Shown here: piece by piece, positions 1 through 8,181 of the stretch
Position numbering within the stretch: position 1 is the first letter of the stretch
How the letters are laid out: each line of letters begins with the position of its first letter
DNA from: Planctomycetota bacterium
GTDB taxonomy: Bacteria > Planctomycetota > UBA1135 > GCA-002686595
Reading direction: 5' to 3'
DNA length: 64,000 nucleotides
Assembly (NCBI GenBank): GCA_020638855.1
Contig: JACKHT010000008.1
Coordinates: 1-64,000 of the forward strand
Made by a program: the position numbers and the translations under genes
The notes under the pieces: generated by a model
What the model was told of the DNA's origin: nothing
The model's database searches: none
The model's input: only the letters and a program-made list of their open reading frames with translations

Positions 1-2
1 AG

Positions 3-86
3 CCCGCCACGAAGCCCACCGGTAAGCCCACCGGTAAGCCCACCGGTAAGCCCACCGGTAAGGGGATGGGTGGGGATCCACTTTGA
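3..86 (+). CDS. C-terminal end of an upstream protein with KPTG repeats (partial)
   Basis: The frame starting at base 3 is open to a TGA at 84-86 and encodes a tail of four KPTG tetrapeptides followed by a short glycine-rich end. The stop overlaps the TTG start of the sigma-factor gene (83-85), the kind of coupling seen elsewhere in this window. The body of the protein lies outside the window, so no function can be given. Lys/Pro-rich repeated tails are common on basic, nucleic-acid-associated proteins, but that is only a guess. The other two forward frames are less likely: one has an early stop, and the other reads an SPPV repeat straight into the sigma gene. Confidence 0.5.
   Translation, partial: PATKPTGKPTGKPTGKPTGKGMGGDPL
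12..62 (+). repeat. 12-bp tandem repeat, four copies
   Basis: The unit AAGCCCACCGGT is repeated four times without a mismatch from 12 to 59, followed by a further AAG. The period is a multiple of three and encodes KPTG repeats in the partial upstream gene. Confidence 0.9.
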
Positions 87-712
87 ACCCAACCGAGCCT
101 GAACCGTTGGACCCGGAGTCCATGGACTTCGCTCCCGCCACCTCTGACCCACTCGGCGCCCTGGCCCAGGGGGATCGGAGGCCGTTTGAAGCCTTTGTCC
201 TGGGGCAGACCCCCTTGTTCTTGGCTTACTTCCGGCGGCTCGGGGCGCGGCCCGAGGATGCCGAGGATCTGACCCAAGAGGTCATGCTGCGGCTGTACCG
301 CCATGCGGAGGCGTACCAGGGCCGTGGGCGCCTGGAAGCCTTTGCCTTTCGGGTCGCCCGCAATGCATGGATCGATCACTGCCGGCGTGTGGCGGTCAGC
401 CGTACCACGGCCCTCAGCCAGCAGCGGGAGGGTGCTGCGCCGGTCGAGCCGGAAGCCCGGGGGGTGGATCCCGGCGAGGTCGCCAGCCTGCAGGAGGAGG
501 AATTGGCCCTGTTTGAGGCCCTTGCGGGGCTGAGCGACCACCATCGCGAGGCCTTCCGTTTGGGGGTTCTTGAGGGCCAGCCCTACGCCCAGGTGGCGGC
601 TCAATTGGGGATTCCTGTCGGGACGGTCAAGTCCCGGGTCTACCACGCGGTGCAAAAACTGCGCGAACGATTGAACCCCGGGGCGGGTCCTCCGTTGGGA
701 GGAACAACATGA
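83..712 (+). CDS. ECF-type RNA polymerase sigma factor
   Basis: A 209-residue sigma-70 family protein directing RNA polymerase to a specific promoter set. Region 2 (about residues 33-104) carries the helix with EDAEDLTQEVMLRLYR and the DNA-melting segment around AFRVARNAWIDHCRR. Region 4 (about 138-197) carries the helix-turn-helix with LGIPVGTVKSRV. No region 3 or 1.1 is present, so it is group 4 (ECF). The TTG start at 83 has GGGG about 8 bases upstream. An ATG at 122 is possible, but its GGAG sits only 3 bases away. The stop overlaps the next gene's ATG (ATGA), suggesting coupled translation with a membrane protein that is probably its anti-sigma partner. Confidence 0.93.
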   Translation: MNPTEPEPLDPESMDFAPATSDPLGALAQGDRRPFEAFVLGQTPLFLAYFRRLGARPEDAEDLTQEVMLRLYRHAEAYQGRGRLEAFAFRVARNAWIDHCRRVAVSRTTALSQQREGAAPVEPEARGVDPGEVASLQEEELALFEALAGLSDHHREAFRLGVLEGQPYAQVAAQLGIPVGTVKSRVYHAVQKLRERLNPGAGPPLGGTT

Positions 713-1881
713 ACGCCCATTGGGATCGGGAGGAATTCTTGGAGGGCTTGGCCTTGGATCTTTGCCTGGGCCATGCCAGCGAAGAATCCCTGCGGGAAGG
801 CAAGGCGGGCCAGGAATTGGCCCGCCTCGAGGCCACCCTCGGCGACCCCGCGTTCCAGGAACGTCGGCTGCAAATGAGCGCGTGGTTGGAAGGGACTCGG
901 AAGTCGCTGGCCGACTTCGAAGGGACCCAATCCGAAGCCGCCGCTCGGGTCACGGGTCGGATCTTCGACGAGCTGTCGACGCCTTTGCGCCGGCGGGCAC
1001 TGGGCGGGCAGGCACTGGGCCGGCAGACACTGGGCCAGCGGACTCTGGCGCCGGTCGACGCGCCTGGCTGGCGGGGGGATTGGGCTTTGTTGCGCGGATT
1101 TTGGAATTCCCGCTGGGCCGCCTCGCCCATGCTGCGCATTGCAGCCGCCAGCCTGTTGGTGCACCTGATCGCCCTGCCGGCTTTGGCGGCATACCTGATC
1201 TGGCACGAGCCCGAACCCGTGCGCATCACTTGGAGTGTGGGCCCGCCGATCTTGCCCCAAACACCCGAACCGGTGGCTCCGCCTGAAGAGCCAGAGGTGG
1301 ATTCCGATTTGTGGTCGGATTTGGGTTTGGAGACCGACAACGCCCGTTCGGTGGCGCGCTACACGTTGACGCACTTGCCGACATTGCCCGCGTGGGGCAT
1401 TCGTTCGGATGACTTCGGATTGTATTGGCGTGTGCGTTTGGCACGGCTTTCCGGCACGCCTCCTGAACTCACGCTCCCGCCTAGCACAGCGCTGGGCATG
1501 TGGCGGGTCTTGGCGCTCGAATTGGCGTTGGATCAGTTTGTGCTCCAGCCCGACCGTTCGATGGTCTGGTCGGAATGGTTGGAGCCGGTGGAGCGCTGGG
1601 TTCGTGATGGGGCCCCCGTTGCGCAGCGACGCTTGGGGCTGGCTGCCTTGGTGCGAGCACAGTCTTACGGTTTGGGTAGGGTCAAGAAGGACCTGTTCGA
1701 TGCGGCCGACGCGCCTTTCGGGAATGGGGCCTTGGAGCCCGGGCCCCGCGTGGAGGCTCCCTTGGACGCGGATTGGATCGCGTTGATGGAGGCTGCATCG
1801 ATGGAGGCTGGATGGGTCGACTCTGGTCAGGCTTGGACCGAGGGCAGCACGGATCTGCGCGCTTGGCTCTTGGCCCTGTAA
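709..1881 (+). CDS. Single-pass membrane protein, probable anti-sigma partner of the ECF sigma factor
   Basis: A 390-residue protein whose ATG overlaps the sigma-factor stop by four bases. The N-terminal ~90 residues are charged and helical, as in cytoplasmic anti-sigma domains, but no zinc-binding HxxxCxxC motif is visible. A five-residue repeat (around 96-113) is followed by one hydrophobic segment (about 141-165) and a long C-terminal part that would be periplasmic. The assignment rests on gene order, coupling and topology, because the sequence itself has no motif I recognise. An alternative is a membrane protein merely co-expressed with the sigma factor. Confidence 0.6.
   Translation: MNAHWDREEFLEGLALDLCLGHASEESLREGKAGQELARLEATLGDPAFQERRLQMSAWLEGTRKSLADFEGTQSEAAARVTGRIFDELSTPLRRRALGGQALGRQTLGQRTLAPVDAPGWRGDWALLRGFWNSRWAASPMLRIAAASLLVHLIALPALAAYLIWHEPEPVRITWSVGPPILPQTPEPVAPPEEPEVDSDLWSDLGLETDNARSVARYTLTHLPTLPAWGIRSDDFGLYWRVRLARLSGTPPELTLPPSTALGMWRVLALELALDQFVLQPDRSMVWSEWLEPVERWVRDGAPVAQRRLGLAALVRAQSYGLGRVKKDLFDAADAPFGNGALEPGPRVEAPLDADWIALMEAASMEAGWVDSGQAWTEGSTDLRAWLLAL
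995..1049 (+). repeat. 15-bp tandem repeat inside the anti-sigma-like gene
   Basis: Three to four imperfect copies of a 15-base unit of the form GGCACTGGGCNGGCA run in frame and encode the repeated five-residue pattern ALGGQ / ALGRQ / TLGQR. They lie in the linker between the cytoplasmic part and the membrane helix. Confidence 0.75.
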
Positions 1882-2002
1882 TCGGACCAGGTGGCCGGAT
1901 GCTCCCTTAGCGGGCGCTGGGGATCGGATGCCACCGGTTGGCTTAGCAGAAAACGTACCCAGGGGCAGCAAGCGGGGGGAGCCCTGGGAACGGCGGTTCT
2001 TT

Positions 2003-3541
2003 ATGCTGGGTGCCATGCACCTCGCCGCGCTTCTCTTCCTGCTTGCGTTCCAAGACACTCCGGCCCCGGCTTCGGCCCCGCCCCAGACCGCGGAGCCCGA
2101 ACGGTGGGCCCTGAGCCTCCCCGAGGCGCGCGCCCTGGCCCTGCGAGGCAATCTGGATTTGCAGTTGGCCGAAGAATCGGTCCAGCAGGCGCACTTTGGG
2201 TACATGGGATCGTTCGGTGCGTTCGAGTGGAACTTCAAAGCTCAAGGTTCCTACACCGACTCCACCCGTGAAGTGACCTCCTCGTTCCTGTCGGGTGGTA
2301 ACGTGATCAAGAGCCAGAACGATGGCTTGAACTTCACGTTCGAGCGGCCGCTGCAAACCGGGGGTTTGTTCGATGTGACCTTCCGTACGAACATCGAAAC
2401 CACCAACGCCGCGATTGCCGACGCCAACAAGCAATCGAGCGACGAGTTGGCCCTGTCGTTCACCCAGCCGTTGTTGCGCGGGCGCGGCAGCGACTACGCC
2501 GCGGCGGCCATCCACGAAGAATCGCTGCGCTGGCAACAGCAGGTGGAGAGCTGGCGTGGCACTCGCCAAGCCACCCTCGCCCAGGTCGATTTGGCCTACT
2601 GGGATTTGCGCGCGGCCAGCGATGCGCTCGAAGTGCGCCAATCGGCGGTCAACTTGGGTACAGCTTTGAGCGAACGCCGACGTCAGGAATTGGACGCGGG
2701 CGTGGGCACGGAATTGGCCGTGATTGAATCCCAAGCCGAACTGGCCACCCGGCGCGAGACCCTGCTCGCAGCCCAGAACCTGCGTCGGCAGCGGGAAGAC
2801 GAGCTCAAGACACTGATCCTTAGCGCCAAGGATCTCGGGCTGTGGGAGCGGGCCGTTGACCCAACGGACAACTATCCCAAGCTGGAGTCCCAGGTGGAAT
2901 TGCCCTCATGGCGCGAAGTGCTGGCCACGGCCCTCGACCAACGCTCGGATCTTCGCCAATCGCAATTCGAAATCGAGTTGGCCGAGATCGCCAAGTCCAA
3001 GGCCTATTCCGAGCGATTGTCCGGCCTGGACTTGGTGCTGCGGGCCAGCGCCAATGCGGTGGATCCAAGCTGGCGCCGCAGCGTGGCGGATACCTTGGAT
3101 TGGGAAGCACCGGTCTACAGCGCCCAACTGAGCTACGACATGCCGATCGGGAATGTGGCCGCCCGTTCGAAGGTGAAACAAACCGAGTCGGCCCTGCGCA
3201 GCGCTTGGATCACCTGGGAGAAGGCCCAGCGCGATGTGGTGGCCGATGTCCGTGCTGCTGTACGCGAGGTGGCCTATCGCAGCGAAGCCATGACCGCGGC
3301 CGACCAGAGTCTGGACCTGGCCCGCCGTCAGCTCGACCAAGAAGAGGCCCGCAACCGCGAAGGCCTGTCGACCAACTACCAAGTGCTCGAAGTCCAACAA
3401 GCCTTCGTGGAAGCGCTTTCGACCCAGCGTCAGAGCCGCGCGGAGTGGGCCAAGGCATGGGTTGCGCTCGAACGCGCGCAAGGGACCTTGTCCCCCGAGG
3501 GGGGCGCGAATCCCGGAGAAAGCGGTGACCGCCCGCGTTAG
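2003..3541 (+). CDS. TolC-family outer-membrane efflux protein
   Basis: About 512 residues, with a signal peptide at the chosen ATG (MLGAMHLAALLFLLAF, then an Ala/Pro-rich cleavage region). The mature part has the family pattern: LSLPEARALALRGNLDLQLAEE at the start, long amphipathic coiled-coil segments (for example the stretch around LAYWDLRAASDALEVRQSAV), and a second half repeating the same layout, ending with LSTNYQVLEVQQAFVEA. TolC proteins form the trimeric outer-membrane tunnel of type I secretion and RND efflux. No inner-membrane or adaptor gene is adjacent. The frame is open upstream to 1928, but that extension lacks a signal sequence, so the internal ATG is preferred. Confidence 0.9.
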   Translation: MLGAMHLAALLFLLAFQDTPAPASAPPQTAEPERWALSLPEARALALRGNLDLQLAEESVQQAHFGYMGSFGAFEWNFKAQGSYTDSTREVTSSFLSGGNVIKSQNDGLNFTFERPLQTGGLFDVTFRTNIETTNAAIADANKQSSDELALSFTQPLLRGRGSDYAAAAIHEESLRWQQQVESWRGTRQATLAQVDLAYWDLRAASDALEVRQSAVNLGTALSERRRQELDAGVGTELAVIESQAELATRRETLLAAQNLRRQREDELKTLILSAKDLGLWERAVDPTDNYPKLESQVELPSWREVLATALDQRSDLRQSQFEIELAEIAKSKAYSERLSGLDLVLRASANAVDPSWRRSVADTLDWEAPVYSAQLSYDMPIGNVAARSKVKQTESALRSAWITWEKAQRDVVADVRAAVREVAYRSEAMTAADQSLDLARRQLDQEEARNREGLSTNYQVLEVQQAFVEALSTQRQSRAEWAKAWVALERAQGTLSPEGGANPGESGDRPR

Positions 3542-3565
3542 GGCCGATAACCAATCTTTGATTCT

Positions 3566-5344
3566 ATGCCTGTCTGTTCTTCGCCATTCCTTCCGCATTC
3601 GCATACCCAAGGCCCTGATTTGAGCGATCTTGCACACCCTATCCGCACGCTTCCGCACACCGCGCACCCAGGCCGGCGCGGGGCTTCGCGGGTGATTCCG
3701 CTGGTCGTCGCGGCTGCTTTGGTTGGTTTGGTCGCATGGGGTTGGCAGCGAGGCAAGCGTGAGCAAGGACCTGCGCCGCAAACGACCGAGCAACGCTACC
3801 TGGAGGATGCACGCATCCAAACGTTGCTGGTGGATTGCCAGATTGGCCGCCCGTTTGACGGGGACACGACCGACCTGATGGACGTGATGGTGGGCAAGCT
3901 GGCCGATGGGCAATTGGACGTGTTGCACCGCTACAAGGCGGCTCTGGCCGACCGAGGCGCTGCGGCGATTCCCGCGCTCACGCGGCTTTTTGAGAAGCTG
4001 TACAGCGAGCCTTTCGGGTCACCGGTGCTGCAAAACCTGCTCTCGGTGTGTGCCCTGATGACCACCCCGGCCGGGTTGGAATTGGGGCGCAGCGGTTTCC
4101 AGCACCCGCGCGAGGACGTGCGTTTGGCGGCGCTGGATGTTTTGGCCGCCCACGGGGAGCCGCAGGACTACGAGGGCATCAAAGGGTGGCTGCCGATGGT
4201 GGGCAACCTGCCGGTGGTCTTGGATTACCTGCGCGCCATGGTGCACTGCGATCCGGACGCCTACGTGCGCGATTGCCTAGCGTGGCTGGACAGCGGCGAA
4301 TACATGGGCATCTGGTTCCACATCATGCCCTTGCTGCCGGAAATCAACGACCTTGCCACAGCCCAGCGTTTTGCGCGCAAGGCCATGGAGGAAGAGACTC
4401 CCCAGGAAACCCGCGCCGCCATGTTGGCCCCCGCGGCCCGACTCGGCGACCCGGAAGCCGAGGGGGAGTTGACCAAGCGGCTCAATTCGGACATCGATCA
4501 GCGCGTCCTGTTGGCTTTGACGGCCGCGCAGAAGAATGGGCTGGAGTTGCTAGTGGTCCCCGTGCTGACCTCGGATTCAAGACCTGCGCTGCGCCAGCGG
4601 GCGGCGGCCATCTTGGCCGATGGAGCGCACACGCAGGAGAGTTTGGTTTGGCTCAACGAAGCACTTTCGGATTCGGAGCCTTCGGTGCGCGAAGTGGCTT
4701 TGGGTGGCCTCCTAGCTAGGAAGGATCCGGAAGCGGTGGCCCGGGTCGTGCTGAACCTGAGCAAGGGCACCTCCGAACGCGAGAGCGCCATCGCTTCGCT
4801 GACCGGCCATTGGGACGCGGACGACGAATTGCCGACCAAGGCCTTCGAGGTGTTGAAGCATGAATACGAGGCTTCCACGACCCCTTTGGCCAAGGTCGAG
4901 ATCCTGAAGGTCATGGGGCGAGTTCCGCTCCAAGCGGCGGCGGAATTCCTTTTGGGCCATGCCCAAGACCTCCCCGAGCGTGTGTCCGGGCTGCCGCCGT
5001 TCCGCTGGGTGGCGGGCCACGCTTTCAACGCAGGGGAGCCGGGAATGCGCGCTCTCTACGCACACCTCGCCCAGGAAACCGATCCGATTCGGCGGTTGGA
5101 CTTGATCGGAATGATCTGGCAGGACAAGAGCCCGACCAGTGAGGAGATCCTGATGGCCGTGCTGACCGACCCGACGAAGGACCCCTATGAGCGTCTTTGG
5201 GTAGCCGATCGCCTCACCTTGGTCTCGGATCCAGAGGTCCTGGCGCCGGTGGTGCGGCGCTTCTACTACGACAGCACGCACCTGCATGTTCGACCCGCCT
5301 TGCAGTGCCTCCTTTGGAGGTGGTACGGCTTGCCCAACGCTTGA
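3566..5344 (+). CDS. HEAT-repeat protein with N-terminal membrane anchor
   Basis: A 592-residue protein with one membrane segment near residues 43-62 (VIPLVVAAALVGLVAWGW) and a long alpha-helical solenoid after it. Repeats of the form ALRQRAAAILADGA, PSVREVALGGLLARKDPEAVARVV and DVRLAALDVLAAHGEP are HEAT/PBS-type. Such solenoids bind other proteins, and no catalytic motif is visible. It starts 24 bases after the tolC-like gene on the same strand. No good Shine-Dalgarno precedes the ATG, so the start could be further in, just before the membrane segment. Confidence 0.75.
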   Translation: MPVCSSPFLPHSHTQGPDLSDLAHPIRTLPHTAHPGRRGASRVIPLVVAAALVGLVAWGWQRGKREQGPAPQTTEQRYLEDARIQTLLVDCQIGRPFDGDTTDLMDVMVGKLADGQLDVLHRYKAALADRGAAAIPALTRLFEKLYSEPFGSPVLQNLLSVCALMTTPAGLELGRSGFQHPREDVRLAALDVLAAHGEPQDYEGIKGWLPMVGNLPVVLDYLRAMVHCDPDAYVRDCLAWLDSGEYMGIWFHIMPLLPEINDLATAQRFARKAMEEETPQETRAAMLAPAARLGDPEAEGELTKRLNSDIDQRVLLALTAAQKNGLELLVVPVLTSDSRPALRQRAAAILADGAHTQESLVWLNEALSDSEPSVREVALGGLLARKDPEAVARVVLNLSKGTSERESAIASLTGHWDADDELPTKAFEVLKHEYEASTTPLAKVEILKVMGRVPLQAAAEFLLGHAQDLPERVSGLPPFRWVAGHAFNAGEPGMRALYAHLAQETDPIRRLDLIGMIWQDKSPTSEEILMAVLTDPTKDPYERLWVADRLTLVSDPEVLAPVVRRFYYDSTHLHVRPALQCLLWRWYGLPNA

Positions 5345-5376
5345 CCGTACGCCGCCTGGGTCTGCACGCCCAAGGG

Positions 5377-5796
5377 CTAGCGTTGCAGGTTGAGGCGGTA
5401 GGGGGTATCCCCAGTCACACCCGGGCGGGTGGGTTGTGCGTGCAGCGTGCCGCCGCGCCCGTTCGGCTGCCAAGTGAAGCGGTACCCGTGGTAGAGCACG
5501 GCCTCGCCTTCGAAGCGAGCATCGCCCAGTCGGTGTAGAAGCAGGGCTTTGGGCTGCATCCAGGCCGCTAAAGTCGTGCTCGGCCAGTCCTCGCTCTGCT
5601 GGATTTCACGAGCCATCCAGCGCATCGCGACGCGCGCATCCTCTTCGCCGCCCTGCAGCAAGAGGCCGCGAAACACCCCAAAGCTCACCAAGAGCGCCAG
5701 AATCCCGCCGAGTCCCAGGGCGCCGTGGGAAAACTTCCAGCGGCGGGTCAGCGCGGGGAGCGAGGTCGTTCGGGCTTGGGCGATTTGGGATTGCAT
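5377..5796 (-). CDS. Small single-pass membrane protein, unknown function
   Basis: 139 residues from an ATG with a strong ribosome site (GGGAGAAGG) about nine bases upstream; the frame is open further but lacks such a site. Residues about 25-46 form one membrane helix, followed by a soluble C-terminal domain with RWMAREIQQSEDW and YHGYRFTWQPNGRGG. The layout (short N-terminal tail, one helix, globular domain) resembles type II secretion minor pseudopilins, but there is no prepilin cleavage motif. I do not recognise the family. Confidence 0.6.
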   Translation of the reverse strand: MQSQIAQARTTSLPALTRRWKFSHGALGLGGILALLVSFGVFRGLLLQGGEEDARVAMRWMAREIQQSEDWPSTTLAAWMQPKALLLHRLGDARFEGEAVLYHGYRFTWQPNGRGGTLHAQPTRPGVTGDTPYRLNLQR

Positions 5797-5893
5797 TCGG
5801 CTGCCTTCTCCCTGAGTCTCGCTGGCGCTACCCTTGGCTTGCAACCCTTGGAGCCATCCGCTGTGGTCTGGTCCCGGGGATGGTCCCGGAACC

Positions 5894-7249
5894 ATGCAGC
5901 TCCCGCATCCCGATCCCCACGACTTGCCTGATCCTCAGGCTGCCCACGCGCCCTGGTGGACCCATTGGTCGGCCCTGCCGCCCGCGCGGCGCGCTGAGGT
6001 GGTCGCGGTCGCCCGCACCCTGGCGGAACATGGGTACCGCGCATGGCTGGTGGGCGGAGCTGTTCGGGACCTAGTCCTGGGTCATGGGGTGGGGGATCTC
6101 GACATGGTTTCCGCCGCCACCCCCGACGTGGCCCTGGGGTTGTTTCCTCGGGCCCGAGCGATCGGCAAGAGCTTCGGAATTGTCCAGGTCGACGGGGCGG
6201 GTGAGTCGATCGAGCTGGCCACTTTTCGATTGGAAGAGGGTTATGCCGACGGTCGCCATCCCGATCGGGTGCGCTTCACCGACTCGCTCGAGCTCGATGC
6301 CAAGCGGCGCGACTTCACGTGCAACGCCCTGTACTTCGATCCGCTCGGGGGGGAACTCGCCGACCCGACCGGGGGAATGGCGGACCTGGGCGCAGGGGTG
6401 CTGCGTACCGTAGGCGAGCCGAGCGAGCGTTTTGCCGAAGATGGGTTGCGGCTCTTGCGGGTGGCTCGGTTTCTGGCGCGGTTCGATTGGCAACCGGCGC
6501 CTGGGCTCTTGGAGGCCGCCTACCAAGCGCGCGCGAGTTTGGTGGGGGTCAGCGCGGAGCGGATCCTAGGCGAGTTCCAGCGCATGGCCAATGGTCCCCA
6601 TCCGGCGCGGGCCTTGTGGGCGTTGCAACAGGCGGGACTCTTGGCGGCCTCGTTCGGAGCGGGCCAGGCCGTGGACAGCCCGGCGGAAGATCGGCGGCTA
6701 CCCCTCGCTGAGGATTTGGTGCAGCTCCGACCCAAGTTCGGGTTGGTGGCTTGGATGGTGCTCGGGTTGGACCCGGATTGGACCGGATTGCGTCCCTGGA
6801 GTGAGTTGCAAGCGGAGATGGCCGCGGGGCTCGAACGGTTGCGCGTGCCGCGGGGAGAACTCGCGCATACGCTGGCGGTTGCTGCAGGTTGGCGTGCCCT
6901 CTTGGCTTGGCATCTCCCGGACGACATGGCAGCCATCGTGCGCTGCTTGCGCGAAACCACGGGGCCGCTGGTGGCTCAATTGGCCTGGATTTGGGCCAAG
7001 CGCTACGGACAACCCGGCGATGCGGAACGGGTGCAAGCGTTGCGGGATTGGTTCGCGAGCCTTCCGCCGGAGCGCATCCGACCGCGTTTCTTGCCCAACG
7101 GAACCCGCTGGCAGGCGCTCGGGGTGCCCCAAGGGCCCGAACTCGGCCGCTGTTTGGCCGCCGTGGAAACGGCCGCGTTGGAAGGCCGCATCGCCAGCGA
7201 AGCCGAAGCTTTGGCCTGGTGGTCGACCCATGGGCCGAGGCCGACTTAG
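5894..7249 (+). CDS. cca: CCA tRNA nucleotidyltransferase / poly(A) polymerase family protein
   Basis: 451 residues from the ATG at 5894. The nucleotidyltransferase head is clear: LVGGAVRDLVLG (about 52-63) followed by GDLDMVSAATP with the two catalytic aspartates, then RRDFTCNALYFDP and the tRNA-head-binding segment SERFAEDGLRLLRVARFLARF. The family adds CCA to tRNA 3' ends or A tails to RNA. All three tRNAs in this window encode CCA, so a repair role is likely if this is the CCA enzyme. A second, PcnB-like paralogue lies at 50302-51657. The 3' end overlaps the stop of the convergent UbiA-family gene by four bases. Confidence 0.85.
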   Translation: MQLPHPDPHDLPDPQAAHAPWWTHWSALPPARRAEVVAVARTLAEHGYRAWLVGGAVRDLVLGHGVGDLDMVSAATPDVALGLFPRARAIGKSFGIVQVDGAGESIELATFRLEEGYADGRHPDRVRFTDSLELDAKRRDFTCNALYFDPLGGELADPTGGMADLGAGVLRTVGEPSERFAEDGLRLLRVARFLARFDWQPAPGLLEAAYQARASLVGVSAERILGEFQRMANGPHPARALWALQQAGLLAASFGAGQAVDSPAEDRRLPLAEDLVQLRPKFGLVAWMVLGLDPDWTGLRPWSELQAEMAAGLERLRVPRGELAHTLAVAAGWRALLAWHLPDDMAAIVRCLRETTGPLVAQLAWIWAKRYGQPGDAERVQALRDWFASLPPERIRPRFLPNGTRWQALGVPQGPELGRCLAAVETAALEGRIASEAEALAWWSTHGPRPT

Positions 7250-8175
7250 CTGGGCGGGAAGGCCTGGCGTAAGCGGTGCGAAAGCGCCATCCCAAGCAGA
7301 CCTGCCAAGGTGACGCCGTACGCAAACCCATCGCCGTGCCAGGTCATGCAGGCAAGGCTTGCGGTGGCAAACATCAGTCGGCGCAGGCCCATTCCCATGG
7401 CCTTGCCCACGCTCCCCGGGGTCCAATCGGTTTGCGCGGCGGCAAGGCGCCAGAGCCCCCAAGCCGCGGAAACCGAGATGCCAAAGGCGCACAGCGCTCC
7501 CCACCCGGTGGGCTGGGGGCGCAGGGCAAACGCGCTGGCCGGCAAACAGGCCAGTGTGATGGCTGCCACGCGCAAGGGCAAAGCTGGGGCGTTGCCTTCG
7601 ATCGGTCGGTGCCCATCTTCGAAGGGGGATAGGCGCGATATCGCGCCGACGTAGAGTCCGTAGCCGATGGCGGGCAGCCAATGGGCGAGTTCCATCGGTT
7701 GGGCACTTGCGGCCAACCCAGCCACCACACCAAAGCCTAGGTTTCCCGCGCGGCAAAGGGCCAAGGCCGCGGGCCCCGTCCAGCCACCCCGCAGGCGTAG
7801 GTCGTAAAGGGCCGCCAGCGTGGCCACCGCTCCGAGCACAAGCCCGGGAGCGAGTCCCAGGCTGAAAGCCAAGAGCACACCGATCCCCAGCAGGCAGACG
7901 GCAAATTTCAGGGCACGCATGGGAGCGACCGCTCCCGACGGGATGGCCCGCTCGGGACGCGTGAGCCGATCCTGTTCGCGATCCGCCCAATCGTTGAGCG
8001 CCATGCCGCCAGCAAACACGCAACCGCTCGCCACACAAGCGGTCACGATCACGCGCCAACCCGGAGATTGCCCTGCTCCTCCGATGGCCAAGCCGACCGC
8101 TGCGTCGACCAGCGCGGAAGGTGCGAGCGAGACCCGCGTGAGCAGCAGGTAGGGACGGAACGAAGGGCGAGCCAC
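7246..8175 (-). CDS. UbiA-family prenyltransferase
   Basis: 309 residues, strongly hydrophobic with about eight to nine membrane segments. The first Asp-rich motif is intact: NDWADREQDRLTRPERAIPSG at about 61-81, the prenyl-diphosphate/Mg2+ site of the family. A second motif near YDLRLRGGWTGPA is less canonical. The enzyme should transfer a polyprenyl chain to an aromatic or other acceptor in the membrane; the acceptor cannot be read from the sequence. It starts with GTG only six bases after the rseP stop and is probably the last gene of the dxr-rseP operon. That fits, since Dxr makes isoprenoid precursors. Confidence 0.85.
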   Translation of the reverse strand: MARPSFRPYLLLTRVSLAPSALVDAAVGLAIGGAGQSPGWRVIVTACVASGCVFAGGMALNDWADREQDRLTRPERAIPSGAVAPMRALKFAVCLLGIGVLLAFSLGLAPGLVLGAVATLAALYDLRLRGGWTGPAALALCRAGNLGFGVVAGLAASAQPMELAHWLPAIGYGLYVGAISRLSPFEDGHRPIEGNAPALPLRVAAITLACLPASAFALRPQPTGWGALCAFGISVSAAWGLWRLAAAQTDWTPGSVGKAMGMGLRRLMFATASLACMTWHGDGFAYGVTLAGLLGMALSHRLRQAFPPS

Positions 8176-8181
8176 GGGCGA

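Noticed and set aside
640..2238. A 532-codon minus-strand frame opposite the sigma/anti-sigma pair
   Set aside because: Antisense to a recognisable sigma factor and coupled gene; low-complexity Gln/Arg/Pro content.
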